A DNA stretch of 64,000 nt from assembly GCF_025144225.1 (NCBI RefSeq), contig NZ_JALXXB010000012.1:1-64000 (forward strand), written 5' to 3'. The notes under the pieces were generated by a model. The model was given only the letters and a program-made list of their open reading frames with translations. It made no database searches and had not been told where the DNA came from. Positions 11,712 to 21,013 of the stretch are shown one piece after another. Each line of letters opens with the position of its first letter. Position 1 is the stretch's first letter. Origin of the DNA: Aestuariimicrobium sp. p3-SID1156. Its GTDB lineage: Bacteria; Actinomycetota; Actinomycetes; Propionibacteriales; Propionibacteriaceae. The position numbers and the translations under genes are program-made.

Positions 11712-13067
11712 TCAGAGGCTGGCGCGTTCCCTGACCAGCTCGGCGAGCCGGTCAGCGACCTCCTGGGCGCGCTCGGTGGACTCCGCCTCGACCATGACGC
11801 GCACGACGGGCTCAGTGCCCGAGGGTCGCAGCACCACGCGTCCGGAGGTGCCCAGCTCGTGGTTGGCCCGGGCGACGGCACCGTTGATCTCGGGGTCGAT
11901 GCCGGCGCGCAGCTTGTCGACGTTCTTCACATTGATCAGCACCTGCGGCAGGCGGGTCATCACGCCGGCCAACTCCTTCATCGACTTGCCGGTGCGCGCC
12001 ATGCGAGCGGCCAGGTGCAGGCCGGTGAGGACACCGTCGCCGGTGGTGGCGAACTCCGACATGATCACGTGGCCGGATTGCTCCCCGCCCAGCATGAAGC
12101 CATTGGCGTTCATGGACTCCAGCACGTAGCGGTCGCCGACCTTGGTCTGGTCGACCTTGATGCCGTTGTCGCGCATGGCGTTGACGAAGCCGAGGTTGCT
12201 CATGATGGTGGCAACCACCGTGTTGGAGGCAAGCTTGTGTTCCTCCTTCAGCGCCAGTGCCAGGATCGCGAGGATCTGGTCGCCGTCCACGTCATTGCCC
12301 TCGGCGTCCACGGCCAGGCAGCGGTCGGCATCCCCGTCGAAGGCCAGACCGAGGTCGGCCCCCTGCTCCACCACCACCCTGCGCAGATCGTCCATGTGGG
12401 TGGAACCGCAGTTCTCGTTGATGTTGAGGCCTGAGGGAGTGTTGTGGATCGCGACCACCTCGGCGCCCTGGGTCTCGAAGGCAGCCACCGCCGTCATCGA
12501 GGAGGCACCATTGGCGCAGTCGAGGACGACCTTGATGCCCTCCAGGCTGGAGTCCCGACCGAGGCTGGAGACCAAATGCGCGACATAGGCCTCGAGGGCA
12601 CCCAGGTCGTCGCTGACGCGACCGACGTCGGCACCGACCGGGCGAGCCCAGTGCTCGCCCATGCGCTGCTCGATGGCGTCCTCGAGGGCATCGTCGAGCT
12701 TGGCGCCACCGGTGTTGAAGAACTTGATGCCGTTGTCGGGCATCGGGTTGTGGGACGCCGAGAGCATGACGCCCAGGTCAGCCCGGTACTCGTTGACCAG
12801 ATAGGCGACCCCGGGGGTGGGCACGATGCCCACCCGGATCACGTCGACCCCCGCCGAGGCGAGGCCGGCCACGACGGCAGCCTCCAGGAACTCACCGCTG
12901 GCGCGCGGATCCCGTCCAACCAGAGCGCGGGGGCGGGCCTTGTCCTTGAACAGACCCACCTCCCCCAGCACGTGGGCGGCGGCGACCGAGAGGTCGAGCG
13001 CGAGTTCAGCGGTCAGGTCCGTGTTTGCCTTGCCACGGACGCCATCAGTTCCAAAGAGTCTGGCCAC
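11712..13067 (-). CDS. glmM: Phosphoglucosamine mutase
   Basis: Interconverts glucosamine-6-phosphate and glucosamine-1-phosphate for cell-wall precursor synthesis. The 451-residue enzyme starts [12 protein letters not shown], typical of GlmM. It carries the phosphoserine loop [13 protein letters not shown] (active Ser about 105), the magnesium loop [11 protein letters not shown] and the phosphate-binding [15 protein letters not shown] near the C-terminus. In many actinobacteria glmM follows rplM-rpsI; here the order on the minus strand is rplM-rpsI-terC-glmM, so the TerC gene sits between. Confidence 0.96.
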   Translation of the reverse strand: MARLFGTDGVRGKANTDLTAELALDLSVAAAHVLGEVGLFKDKARPRALVGRDPRASGEFLEAAVVAGLASAGVDVIRVGIVPTPGVAYLVNEYRADLGVMLSASHNPMPDNGIKFFNTGGAKLDDALEDAIEQRMGEHWARPVGADVGRVSDDLGALEAYVAHLVSSLGRDSSLEGIKVVLDCANGASSMTAVAAFETQGAEVVAIHNTPSGLNINENCGSTHMDDLRRVVVEQGADLGLAFDGDADRCLAVDAEGNDVDGDQILAILALALKEEHKLASNTVVATIMSNLGFVNAMRDNGIKVDQTKVGDRYVLESMNANGFMLGGEQSGHVIMSEFATTGDGVLTGLHLAARMARTGKSMKELAGVMTRLPQVLINVKNVDKLRAGIDPEINGAVARANHELGTSGRVVLRPSGTEPVVRVMVEAESTERAQEVADRLAELVRERASL

Positions 13068-13084
13068 CGGGCCAGCCTAGCGCC

Positions 13085-14362
13085 TCAGTCCTGGTTGACT
13101 CGCACAGTCATCGGACGCGCGGGACGTTCTCGGCGACCGATGCGGAGACCGGGGAAGTAGGTGGTTTCCTTGTTGGACACCCGCTGGTCGTGGAGTTCGC
13201 GGGCCGCGGAGAACAGGTCCATGAGCTCGTCCTCCCCCCGCACCTTCTCCAGGTGCTTGGCGGGCAGCAGGGAGATGGTGGCCATCTCCTTCAACAGCCG
13301 CGCATAGGTGATTTGCATCGACGCCTCGTCGGTCTTGTAGGTGTCGTCGAGGTACTCGATGGCGTAGCGGCGAGCGTTGTTGACCGCAGTCTGCGCCTTG
13401 CCCTTCGGTGAGACCAGCGAGGCGATGATGGTGATCGCCAGCACGCCGATGATCACGCTGAGCGACAGACCGATGCTCACCTCGACGACGTGCACCGGCT
13501 CGCCGCCGTTGATGAAGGGCACATTGTTCTCGTGCAGTGCGTGCAGGATGAGCTTGACGCCGATGAAGGCCAGGATGGCCGACAGGCCGTAGCTGAGGTA
13601 GATGAGCCGGTCGAGCAGTCCGTCAATCAGGAAGTACAGCTGCCGCAAGCCCATGAGCGAGAAGGCGGTGGCGGTGAAGACGATGAAAGTTGACTGGGTC
13701 AGGCCGAAGATCGCCGGAATCGAGTCCAGGGCGAACAAGATGTCGGTGCCGCCGATCGCCACCATCACCAGCAGCATCGGGGTCATCACCTTCTTGCCGT
13801 TCTCGATGGTGAACAGCTTGTCTTTGTCGTAGTAGTCGGTGGTGTGGAAGATCTTGCGCGCAGTGCGGATGATGAAGTTGTTGGCGTCGTCGTCGTGCTC
13901 GTCCTCGCCTTCCTTCTTCAACATGTTGCCGGCAGTCAGCAGCAGGAACAGGCCGAAGATGTAGAAGGCGGCCGAGAAACGGTTGATGATGGCAGCGCCC
14001 ACAAAGATGAAGGCGGTGCGGGCGATCAGGGCGAACACGATGCCGAACAGCAGCACCTTCTGCTGGTCAGCACGGGGCACCTTGAAGCTGGCCATGATGA
14101 TCAGGAACACGAACAGGTTGTCGACGCTGAGTGCCTTCTCGGTCACGTAGCCAGCGAAGTACTCCGCCCCTGCCTGGTGGCCGCCGAAGGCCCACAGGCC
14201 CAAACCGAAGGCGACGGCGAGGCCGACGTAGATCGCCGACCACACGGCTGCCTCACGCAGCGTTGGAATGTGTGCCTTGCGCACGTGGAAGACAAAGTCG
14301 AACAGCAGCAGGGCCGCGATCAGGACGACTGTGCTAATCCAGACATAGGTGGGGACGTTCAC
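13085..14362 (-). CDS. TerC-family integral membrane protein
   Basis: A multi-pass membrane protein of the TerC/Alx family (about nine hydrophobic segments). It has the acidic family motifs EKALSVDNLFVFLIIMASF and ILFALDSIPAIFGLTQ, which are thought to bind a metal ion; relatives export manganese or take part in tellurite resistance. At 425 residues it is longer than typical TerC proteins (about 330) because of a soluble C-terminal tail after the last membrane helix (residues about 330-425). The start is GTG at 14362 with TGGAG just upstream. It lies between rpsI and glmM on the same strand. Confidence 0.88.
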   Translation of the reverse strand: MNVPTYVWISTVVLIAALLLFDFVFHVRKAHIPTLREAAVWSAIYVGLAVAFGLGLWAFGGHQAGAEYFAGYVTEKALSVDNLFVFLIIMASFKVPRADQQKVLLFGIVFALIARTAFIFVGAAIINRFSAAFYIFGLFLLLTAGNMLKKEGEDEHDDDANNFIIRTARKIFHTTDYYDKDKLFTIENGKKVMTPMLLVMVAIGGTDILFALDSIPAIFGLTQSTFIVFTATAFSLMGLRQLYFLIDGLLDRLIYLSYGLSAILAFIGVKLILHALHENNVPFINGGEPVHVVEVSIGLSLSVIIGVLAITIIASLVSPKGKAQTAVNNARRYAIEYLDDTYKTDEASMQITYARLLKEMATISLLPAKHLEKVRGEDELMDLFSAARELHDQRVSNKETTYFPGLRIGRRERPARPMTVRVNQD

Positions 14363-14586
14363 TCAAGCTCCAGAGAGTTGTGCAGGGGCGGAAGGGCCAG
14401 GAACCAGAGCCGCCGCGAGGGTGCGAAGGCACCACCCAAGGACCGCAGGAATCCACGGAGCTTCACGGAGGTCTGGGAACGGGACCAAAGGGGTCACGCG
14501 TTCGGACGGGCGGCGAGCCACCCACAACAAGGCAACACTACCACCGCACGCAAGAACCCCGAAAACGCACAACCCCGACAACGCAG

Positions 14587-14612
14587 AACCCCCGCTCCGG
14601 GCGGGGGCTCTG
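14587..14612 (-). terminator. Terminator hairpin of the rplM-rpsI transcript
   Basis: A CCCCCGC / GCGGGGG inverted repeat with a short CCGG loop region lies about 20 bases beyond the rpsI stop. No long run of T follows, as is usual in high-GC genomes. Confidence 0.65.
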
Positions 14613-14632
14613 TGGAGTACGTCAGTACAGGA

Positions 14633-15163
14633 TCAACGCTTCGAGTACTGGGGAGCCTTGCGGGCCTTCTTGAGACCAGCCTTCTTGCGCTCCTTGATAC
14701 GGGCGTCGCGGGACAGCATGCCGGCCTTCTTCAGGGCGGGGCGGCTGGCCTCCTCATCGATCTGGTTCAGCGCACGGGCGATGCCCAGACGCAGTGCACC
14801 GGCCTGGCCGGACGGGCCCCCACCCTGCAGGCGAACGACGATGTCGTAGGAACCCTCGACACCGGCGGTGGTCAGCGGCTCGGTCACGATCTGCTGGTGC
14901 ACCTTGTTGGGGAAGTAGTCCTCCAGGGTGCGGCCGTTGATGGTGATGGTGCCGGAGCCGGGGGCGAGGCGAACGCGGGCGATGGCCTCCTTGCGGCGTC
15001 CGGTGCCGGTGCCAGCGGCGATCACGGCCGGCCGGCTCGCAGTGCCGGCGGCAGCGGCCGGGTTGGAATCGCTGCGGTAGGCGATCTCACGATCGTTCTC
15101 GTCGGTGAACGCCTGTTCGGCGTCGTAGTCGACGTTCTCGTCAAGTTCAACAGTGTCAGTCAC
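14633..15163 (-). CDS. rpsI: 30S ribosomal protein S9
   Basis: A small-subunit protein whose C-terminal tail reaches the P-site tRNA. The S9 core begins around [18 protein letters not shown] and ends in the conserved [12 protein letters not shown]. At 176 residues it is longer than the usual 130 because of an acidic N-terminal extension of about 45 residues ([15 protein letters not shown]...), a feature also seen in other actinobacteria. It follows rplM by 24 bases. Confidence 0.97.
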   Translation of the reverse strand: MTDTVELDENVDYDAEQAFTDENDREIAYRSDSNPAAAAGTASRPAVIAAGTGTGRRKEAIARVRLAPGSGTITINGRTLEDYFPNKVHQQIVTEPLTTAGVEGSYDIVVRLQGGGPSGQAGALRLGIARALNQIDEEASRPALKKAGMLSRDARIKERKKAGLKKARKAPQYSKR

Positions 15164-15187
15164 GGTCTGTCCTCAGGTCTTCGCAGA

Positions 15188-15631
15188 TCACTGGGAGATC
15201 TGGGTGATCTCGTACGGCTGGGGCTGCTGGGCAGCATGGGGGTGCTCGGGGCCGGAGTAGACCTTGAGCTTGGAGATGAGCTGGCGGCTCAGCTTGTTCT
15301 TGGGCAGCATGCCCCACACGGCCATCTCGACAGCCTTGCGGGGGTCCTTGGCCAGCAGCTCGCCGATCGGGGTGGCGGTGAGACCACCAGGACGGCCGGA
15401 GTGGCGGTAGCGCAGCGAATCGGTGCGCTTGTTGCCCGACAGCGCGATCTTGGAAGCGTTCACGATGACCACGAAGTCACCACCATCGATGTGGGGTGCG
15501 AAAGTAGCCTTGTGCTTGCCGCGAAGCAGGGTCGCTGCGGTCACGGCGAGGCGGCCGAGGACGACGTTCTCGGCGTCGATCACATGCCAGTTCCTGGTGA
15601 TCTCGCCAGGCTTGGGGCTGTAGGTAGTCAC
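15188..15631 (-). CDS. rplM: 50S ribosomal protein L13
   Basis: An early assembly protein of the large subunit. The 147-residue sequence shows the L13 hallmarks [16 protein letters not shown], the [17 protein letters not shown] segment and [19 protein letters not shown]. It leads the rplM-rpsI operon. The 219 bases upstream separate it from the divergent GH125 gene and contain no other gene. Confidence 0.97.
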   Translation of the reverse strand: MTTYSPKPGEITRNWHVIDAENVVLGRLAVTAATLLRGKHKATFAPHIDGGDFVVIVNASKIALSGNKRTDSLRYRHSGRPGGLTATPIGELLAKDPRKAVEMAVWGMLPKNKLSRQLISKLKVYSGPEHPHAAQQPQPYEITQISQ

Positions 15632-15812
15632 GGTCAGGGACCATCTTCCAGTAGTTTGCGTGGACGGACGTGGTGCGCCGGCTGCTCAGACCCCACTGCG
15701 GCTGCGGTTCCCCAGCAGCGTCCAGTGTCGGGCAGGCTCAGGCGCGACAGCGCACAAGGTTACCGCCCGAAGCAGCCAGCGCAAAATCGGCGCAGCCCAC
15801 CGCGGAGGCCTG

Positions 15813-15841
15813 TTGAGTTCTTGTCGGGGCGGCCCTGTAAC
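15813..15841 (+). promoter_or_regulatory. Candidate leaderless promoter of the GH125 gene
   Basis: TTGAGT at 15813-15818 and TGTAAC at 15836-15841 are 17 bases apart. The GTG start at 15851 follows nine bases after the -10 box, so the mRNA would start at or next to the start codon. No ribosome binding site is visible, which is consistent with this. Confidence 0.5.
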
Positions 15842-15850
15842 GTGACCTGC

Positions 15851-17257
15851 GTGAACTCGCCGCGTTGGGCCCAACCGCACCGGTGGGGCGGCCTGCTTCG
15901 CGGACTGTCCCAGTTTGCCACGCGCCCACGCCAGGTCGACGCCCGGGAACTGCTGGACAGACTACCGGTGACCCAGCCTGCCAGTGCCGAGGTGCTCCAG
16001 GTCATCGGCACGTACGCCGACAGGATCAATGGGGCCATGGGCTCCCCCACCCATGGTCGCCTGTTCACCCGGCTGATGCTGAACACGTGGCAGACCACCA
16101 TCACCAGGGGCAGCGACGGTTCGGCCTTCGTGATCACCGGTGACATCCCGGCGATGTGGTTGCGTGATTCCGCAGCACAGATGCGGCCGTTCATCCCCCT
16201 GGCCGTCGAGTCGGTGGAGATTGCGGCCTGCCTCGAGGCGATCGTCGCCAAGCAATGGGAGTGCATCGAGCGCGCCCCCTATGCCAATGCCTTCAATGCC
16301 GGCCCCACCAATGACTCCTGGCATGCCGGCGACCTGTGCAGCAACCCATGGGTGTGGGAGGAGAAGTACGAGATCGACTCGCTTGCCTTCCCCGTGCAAC
16401 TTGCCTGGCAGCTGTGGCGGGTGAGTGGACGCGACGAGGTGCTCGACCCCCTGCGGCACCGTGCCCGAATCGTGGTCGACCTGTGGCGCACCGAGCAGGA
16501 CCACGCCGAACGCTCCCCCTACCGCTTCGTGCGCCCCGGCACCAGCGACACCCTGGCCCGGTGGGGCCGGGGCGGTCCGGTGGCTCGCACCGGCATGACA
16601 TGGTCCGGTTTCCGGCCCAGCGATGACCCCTGCACTTTCGGTTACAACATCCCCGGCAACCTGTTCGCGGTCCACGCCCTGGAACTCGTCGCCGACATGG
16701 CCACCGAGGCCTGGCAGGACGAGGAGCTCGCCATCGAGGCCAGCAGTCTGGCCGACGAGATCCGCGAAGGCGTGATGAAGCACGGGATCGGCCCCGAGCG
16801 CGTCCTCGCCTATGAGGTCGACGGCCTGGGCAACCAGCTGATGACCGACGACGCCAACATGCCCAGCCTGTTGTCCCTGCCGCTCACCTCCAGCATCTCC
16901 CGACATGACCCCCTCTACCGGTCGGCGCGGAGGTTCGTCCTCTCACAGGCCAACCCGCAGTACTTCCTGGGCACCCACGCGTCCGGGGTCGGCAGCCCGC
17001 ACAGCCCCGAGGGCTGGGTGTGGCCGATCGCGCTGGCGGTGCAGGGCCTGACCTGTCGGACCGATGACAAGTTCCGGTTGCTCGCGACCCTGGCCCGCAC
17101 GGACGGCGGGACCGGCATGATGCACGAGAGCTTCAACCCCCACGACCCCCAGGAGTTCACCCGCCCCTGGTTCAGCTGGGCGAACTCGATGTACTGCGAG
17201 CTGGCCCTGGCCACTGCTGATGTCACCCTCGACGACGTGACCCGGAGATGGCAGTGA
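15851..17257 (+). CDS. Glycoside hydrolase family 125 exo-alpha-1,6-mannosidase
   Basis: Probably removes terminal alpha-1,6-linked mannose from glycans; mannosylated lipids and glycoproteins are common in this group, and a PimC-like mannosyltransferase lies at 31-32 kb. The 468-residue protein matches GH125: ITGDIPAMWLRDSAAQMRPF near residue 95, GPTNDSWHAGD, WVWEEKYEIDSLAFP, the TWSGFRPSDDPCTFGYNIPGN stretch and NPHDPQEFTRPWFSWANSM near the end. No signal peptide is evident, so it is likely cytoplasmic. The reading frame is open far upstream through an antisense shadow; the GTG at 15851 is the sensible start. The 3' end overlaps trmB by ten bases. Confidence 0.88.
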   Translation: MNSPRWAQPHRWGGLLRGLSQFATRPRQVDARELLDRLPVTQPASAEVLQVIGTYADRINGAMGSPTHGRLFTRLMLNTWQTTITRGSDGSAFVITGDIPAMWLRDSAAQMRPFIPLAVESVEIAACLEAIVAKQWECIERAPYANAFNAGPTNDSWHAGDLCSNPWVWEEKYEIDSLAFPVQLAWQLWRVSGRDEVLDPLRHRARIVVDLWRTEQDHAERSPYRFVRPGTSDTLARWGRGGPVARTGMTWSGFRPSDDPCTFGYNIPGNLFAVHALELVADMATEAWQDEELAIEASSLADEIREGVMKHGIGPERVLAYEVDGLGNQLMTDDANMPSLLSLPLTSSISRHDPLYRSARRFVLSQANPQYFLGTHASGVGSPHSPEGWVWPIALAVQGLTCRTDDKFRLLATLARTDGGTGMMHESFNPHDPQEFTRPWFSWANSMYCELALATADVTLDDVTRRWQ

Positions 17258-17976
17258 GCGAGCGGGTCCACCGCGAGATCGTCTCCTTCGTCCGCCGCTC
17301 CGCTCGGATGAACCCGAGCCAGCAGAGGGCCTGGGAGCGCTACTCCCCCACTCATGTCGTTCCCGTGGAACGGCGCGGGACGAGCACCTCCGTCGCCGAG
17401 CAGCCCGTGCCCGACTGGGCTGCGATCTTCGGACGCGAGGCTCCGCTGGTGGTCGAGATCGGCTCGGGCACCGGCGATTCCCTGGTGCCGATGGCGGCCG
17501 GGCGCGCCGAGGCCAATGTGGTGGCCTTCGAGGTCTTCGAGCCAGCCGTGGCGAGCACCCTGTCGAAGATGGGCCGGGAGGGCGTCGACAATCTGCGGAT
17601 CGTGGTCGCCGACGGCGCGCAGGGTCTGGCCACCCTCTTCCACCCCGGGCAGGTCAGCGAGCTGTGGACCTTCTTCGCCGACCCCTGGCACAAGAGCCGC
17701 CACCACAAGCGCCGTCTGGTGAGCCCCGAACTCGCGGCCACCGTCACCCGCCAGCTCGCCCCCGGGGCGCTGTGGCACCTGGCCACCGACTGGGAGGACT
17801 ATGCCCAATGGATGCGCGAAGTGCTCGACCCCTTCCCCGGTGTGGAGAACGTGCACGCCGCAGAGGGCGGCTGGGCCCCACGACTCGCGGCGCGTCCCCT
17901 CACCAAATACGAACGTCGCGGGCTGGACGTCGGACGCGAGATCCATGACCTCACCTATCGCGTGATGCCCCGATGA
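17248..17976 (+). CDS. trmB: tRNA (guanine-N7-)-methyltransferase
   Basis: Methylates G46 in the variable loop of tRNAs using SAM. The 242-residue protein has the SAM loop VEIGSGTGDSLVPMA, the TrmB signature FFADPWHKSRHHKRRLV and a C-terminal TKYERRG. It starts with ATG inside the end of the GH125 gene. A GTG six bases later (17254) is another possible start. Its stop overlaps the truA start by four bases, so GH125-trmB-truA-methyltransferase form one tightly overlapped transcript. Confidence 0.94.
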   Translation: MAVSERVHREIVSFVRRSARMNPSQQRAWERYSPTHVVPVERRGTSTSVAEQPVPDWAAIFGREAPLVVEIGSGTGDSLVPMAAGRAEANVVAFEVFEPAVASTLSKMGREGVDNLRIVVADGAQGLATLFHPGQVSELWTFFADPWHKSRHHKRRLVSPELAATVTRQLAPGALWHLATDWEDYAQWMREVLDPFPGVENVHAAEGGWAPRLAARPLTKYERRGLDVGREIHDLTYRVMPR

Positions 17977-18827
17977 GGCTTCGGCTCGACCTCGCCTACG
18001 ACGGCACCGACTTCTCCGGATGGGCCACCCAGCCCGGGCTTCGCACGGTGCAGGGCGAACTCGAGGGCTGGATCACCCAGGTCCTCCGCCTGCCCGAACC
18101 TGCGCAGCTGGTGGTCGCCGGGCGAACAGATGCGGGCGTCCATGCCACCGGCCAGGTCTGCCACCTCGACCTGCCCGAGGGCTGGCGCGTGCCGGTGCGC
18201 GACGGTGAACGAGAGGACGTCGACGCCCTGCTGGGGCACCGGCTGCGGCGCGTGCTGCCTGCCGATGTCGTGGTGCACGCGGTTCGGCCGGTCCCCACCG
18301 ACTTCGACGCCCGTTTCTCGGCGCTCTGGCGCCGCTACACCTATCGGGTGTGGGACGAGCGGACCCACCGTGACCCGACCCTGCGCCGGCGTTCGGCCAC
18401 GGTGCGCGGCAGCCTTGACGTCGACGCCATGAACTCCGGCGCCCAGGTCCTGCTCGGGCTCCACGACTTCGCCGCCTTCTGCAAGCCCCGACAGGGAGCC
18501 ACCACGATCCGCACCCTGCAGCGGCTGGAGGCGGTGCGCAACGAGGCCGGCGAGGTGGTGGTGATGGTGGTGGCGGACGCTTTCTGCCACTCCATGGTGC
18601 GTTCGCTGATGGGGGCGCTGTGTGCCGTGGGGCAGGGGGTTCCCAGCCGGGTGCGCCGCGACGAGGAGTGGCTCGCCGCCTTGTTGCGAGCGACAGGGCG
18701 GGACTCCTCGGTCCTGATGATGCCCGCGAGTGGCCTGACCCTCAGCGAGGTGGGTTACCCTGCCGAGGACCAGCTCGCCGCCCGAGCGGTCCAGGCCCGC
18801 CGACGCCGAGACGAGGAACCCGCGTGA
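17973..18827 (+). CDS. truA: tRNA pseudouridine(38-40) synthase
   Basis: Converts uridines 38-40 of the anticodon stem to pseudouridine. The catalytic aspartate is D53 in GRTDAGVHATGQV. Other family features are the N-terminal LDLAYDGTDFSGWA, DARFSALWRRYTYRVW and the C-terminal FCHSMVRSLMGAL. Length 284 is normal. ATGA overlap with trmB upstream, and GTGA overlap with the methyltransferase downstream. Confidence 0.95.
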   Translation: MRLRLDLAYDGTDFSGWATQPGLRTVQGELEGWITQVLRLPEPAQLVVAGRTDAGVHATGQVCHLDLPEGWRVPVRDGEREDVDALLGHRLRRVLPADVVVHAVRPVPTDFDARFSALWRRYTYRVWDERTHRDPTLRRRSATVRGSLDVDAMNSGAQVLLGLHDFAAFCKPRQGATTIRTLQRLEAVRNEAGEVVVMVVADAFCHSMVRSLMGALCAVGQGVPSRVRRDEEWLAALLRATGRDSSVLMMPASGLTLSEVGYPAEDQLAARAVQARRRRDEEPA

Positions 18828-19426
18828 GCCACTACTTCACCTCCCCGGACGGACCCCAGAAGCAGCGGGAGATCCGGGCGTCCATCTGGGGTCGGGACTA
18901 CACCTTCACCACCGCCAACGGTGTCTTCTCGGGGACGCGGCTCGACCCCGGCACGGCGACACTCTTCCGCGAGACCGAACCGCCGCAGCGTCCGGGTCGC
19001 TTCGCCGACATCGGCTGCGGATTCGGCCCCATTGCCCTGGCCCTGGCGACCGAGTGCCCGGGGGCTGTCGTCGATGCAGTCGATGTGAACGACCGTGCCC
19101 TGGCACTGACCAGGCTCAACGCAGAGAACCTGGGCGTGGTGGACCGCGTTCGCGTCCTGCGCCCCGAAGACGTGGGACGCGACGCCCAGAGCGACCAGCG
19201 CTACGACCAGCTCTGGTCGAATCCGCCCATCCGCATCGGGAAACCAGCCCTGCACGCCTTGCTGCTGGAGTGGCTGCCTCGGCTGGCGCCCGGCGGACAG
19301 GCCTGGATGGTCGTGAGCAAAAATCTGGGGGCGGACTCGTTGCAGCAGTGGATTGGTGCCCAGGGCTGGTCGTGCGAGCGTGCGGCATCGTCGAAGGGAT
19401 TCCGCATCCTGCACGTCGAGGGCTGA
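18824..19426 (+). CDS. RsmC-like class I methyltransferase
   Basis: A 200-residue SAM-dependent methyltransferase resembling the catalytic half of RsmC/RlmG. The SAM loop is FADIGCGFGPIALALA and the catalytic motif is SNPPIRIG, the NPP-type motif of N2-guanine methyltransferases acting on 16S or 23S rRNA. The N-terminal HYFTSPDG and GVFSGTRLDPGT are typical of the short Gram-positive proteins of this family. The GTG at 18824 overlaps the truA stop. The exact target base is not evident. Confidence 0.85.
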   Translation: MSHYFTSPDGPQKQREIRASIWGRDYTFTTANGVFSGTRLDPGTATLFRETEPPQRPGRFADIGCGFGPIALALATECPGAVVDAVDVNDRALALTRLNAENLGVVDRVRVLRPEDVGRDAQSDQRYDQLWSNPPIRIGKPALHALLLEWLPRLAPGGQAWMVVSKNLGADSLQQWIGAQGWSCERAASSKGFRILHVEG

Positions 19427-19441
19427 GCGACCCTCACCCGA

Positions 19442-19457
19442 CGAGAATCGTTTCTCG
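19442..19457. promoter_or_regulatory. Perfect inverted repeat upstream of csbD
   Basis: CGAGAA-TCGT-TTCTCG forms a 6-bp stem about 90 bases before csbD. It is followed by GTTT, a 13-base spacer and GGGT, loosely like an alternative-sigma (SigB-type) promoter, and by a separate TAGCGT box at 19486-19491. It could be an operator or part of a stress promoter; the evidence is weak. Confidence 0.3.
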
Positions 19458-19546
19458 TTTCCCAGCGCGGAGCGGGTCGAGCGCCTAGCGTGGAACACAC
19501 GGCTGGATGACACCATCCGGACGCCACCTACAGAAAGGACCACACC

Positions 19547-19756
19547 ATGGGACTGGGTGACAAGATTTCGAACAAGGCCGAGGAGCTCTCTGGCAAGGCC
19601 AAGGAGAAGTACGGCGATGCCACCGACAATGCAGGCCTTCAGGCAGAGGGTCTGGACGACCAGGCCGATGCCCGCGTGAAGCAGGCCGGTGAGGACGTGA
19701 AGGATGCCGCCAAGGATGTGGCTGACCACGCTTCCGACGCCAAGGACCGCTTCTGA
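19547..19756 (+). CDS. CsbD-family stress-response protein
   Basis: A 69-residue hydrophilic, Ala/Lys/Asp-rich protein with the CsbD pattern: MGLGDKISNKAEELSGKAKEK at the start, and repeated K-A-x-D segments (DVKDAAKDVADHASDAKDRF). CsbD proteins are induced under general stress in many bacteria; their molecular role is unknown. AGAAAGGACC lies just before the ATG as ribosome binding site. A strong hairpin follows the gene, so it is a single-gene transcript. Confidence 0.88.
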   Translation: MGLGDKISNKAEELSGKAKEKYGDATDNAGLQAEGLDDQADARVKQAGEDVKDAAKDVADHASDAKDRF

Positions 19757-19780
19757 GGCGCCATTGTCCTGATTCCGGAT

Positions 19781-19806
19781 AGCCCCCCACCACGATGTGG
19801 GGGGCT
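19781..19806 (+). terminator. Rho-independent-type terminator after csbD
   Basis: AGCCCCCCAC / GTGGGGGGCT stem with a six-base loop, followed by TTTCC. It separates csbD from the B12 locus. Confidence 0.85.
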
Positions 19807-19830
19807 TTCCCGTCTCCGGTCCGAATCAAG

Positions 19831-19866
19831 TAGCGTGACCTGCGGGCCCGCAAGCTAGTGGGCCAT
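19831..19866 (+). promoter_or_regulatory. Candidate promoter and palindrome before the first barrel gene
   Basis: TAGCGT (19831-19836) fits a -10 box. A perfect 12-bp palindrome, TGCGGGCCCGCA (19841-19852), follows it, and a second GGGCC lies at about 19860, allowing alternative pairings. No cobalamin riboswitch core is present here, unlike upstream of the paralog at 21280. Confidence 0.35.
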
Positions 19867-19879
19867 TGAAAGGATCCCC

Positions 19880-20986
19880 ATGAACCTCCGCACCCGCCTC
19901 GCGGCGCTCGCCTGCGCCGCCTCTCTGGGCCTGACCGGCCTGTCCCTGGCTCCCATGGCTCAGGCCACGATCCGCCCTGCCATCTCGGTCGCCGCCATCG
20001 AGGGCTACTGCCCTGCTGACGTCGAGGTTGCCGCCGTCGAGTGGGTCGCCTCCCTGTGGGAGAACAAGAAGGACGCCTTCACCGCCGGCTTCACCGCCGA
20101 GTCGGTCTTCGCTCTGGCTGCCGTCGGAGCCGAGGAGGGTCTCATCGACGAGCTGCTGGCACACCTGAGGACGCTGGCTCCGAAGTACACCGAGAACCCG
20201 GGTGGCGCTGCCAAGCTCGCGATCGCCCTGCAGGCGATGGGCGAGGACCCTGAGAACTTCGCCGGCCTGGACCTGGTCAAGATCATGCAGGACGCGCTGG
20301 CCAAGGACCCGACCGCCGAGGGCATCTACAACCTGCCCTACGTCGTGATCGCCCTGGTCCGCGAGGGTGTCGAGGTCCCCGATGCCGCAGTGAAGGCCCT
20401 CCTCGAGTCGCAGGACGCCTCCGGCGCCTGGGGCTTCCAGGACTGGCAGGACAAGACCAAGTTCGTCGCCGACGCCGACACCACCGGCGCTGTGCTGATG
20501 GCGCTGGCCGGGCTGGAGGAGGTCGCCAAGGAGGCCAAGGCCACCGATGACCAGGCCGCCGTCAAGGCTGCCGCTGCCAAGGGCATCGCCTGGCTCTCCT
20601 CGACCCGCAACGCCAAGGGCTACTGGGACGGCTACTCCCCGGTCAACACCACCGCCATGGTCCTGATGGGCCTGCGGGCCTGGGACAAGGATGAGGCCGA
20701 GACCAAGGCCTTCGACTACCTCCTCAAGGCCCAGGAGCAGGCCGGCGGCAAGGGCTTCCCGAACTCCCCCACCGGCACCGAGCCCGAGCTCTACGCCACC
20801 GTGCAGGCGATCCAGGGCCTGAGCGACATGACCCTGCTCAACCTCGAGTGGGCCATGGCTGAGTGCGCGGACGTCGAGACCTCGGCGACGCCGACCGCCA
20901 GCGCGACCGCCACCCCGACCGCAGGCGCCAGCACCAGCACCAGCACCAAGCCGACCCCGGGCACGATGCCCAAGACCGGCAACTGA
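19880..20986 (+). CDS. Secreted alpha/alpha-barrel (prenyltransferase-like repeat) protein, intrinsic-factor-like, copy 1
   Basis: A 368-residue exported protein. Residues 1-30 are a Sec signal peptide ending AQA. The mature part is built of helical repeats of the prenyltransferase/squalene-cyclase type (GIYNLPYVVIALVREG, SQDASGAWGF, GYWDGYSPVNTTAM at about 247-260), the fold of the alpha domain of animal intrinsic factor and transcobalamin. It has only two mature cysteines, C44 at the start and C329 at the end of the barrel, suggesting one disulfide that closes the domain. A Thr/Ser/Pro tail follows and the chain ends abruptly in MPKTGN, a sortase-like motif with no membrane segment. It has its own promoter region and terminator and is a paralog of the next gene. 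Cobalamin binding is inferred, mainly from context. Confidence 0.75.
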   Translation: MNLRTRLAALACAASLGLTGLSLAPMAQATIRPAISVAAIEGYCPADVEVAAVEWVASLWENKKDAFTAGFTAESVFALAAVGAEEGLIDELLAHLRTLAPKYTENPGGAAKLAIALQAMGEDPENFAGLDLVKIMQDALAKDPTAEGIYNLPYVVIALVREGVEVPDAAVKALLESQDASGAWGFQDWQDKTKFVADADTTGAVLMALAGLEEVAKEAKATDDQAAVKAAAAKGIAWLSSTRNAKGYWDGYSPVNTTAMVLMGLRAWDKDEAETKAFDYLLKAQEQAGGKGFPNSPTGTEPELYATVQAIQGLSDMTLLNLEWAMAECADVETSATPTASATATPTAGASTSTSTKPTPGTMPKTGN

Positions 20987-21013
20987 GCTGGGACGTATTC
21001 CCACCACCATCCA

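Noticed and set aside
13844..15850. Apparent 670-codon N-terminal extension of the GH125 protein
   Set aside because: It runs antisense through terC, rpsI and rplM; the family match begins only after 15851, where a promoter and GTG are found.
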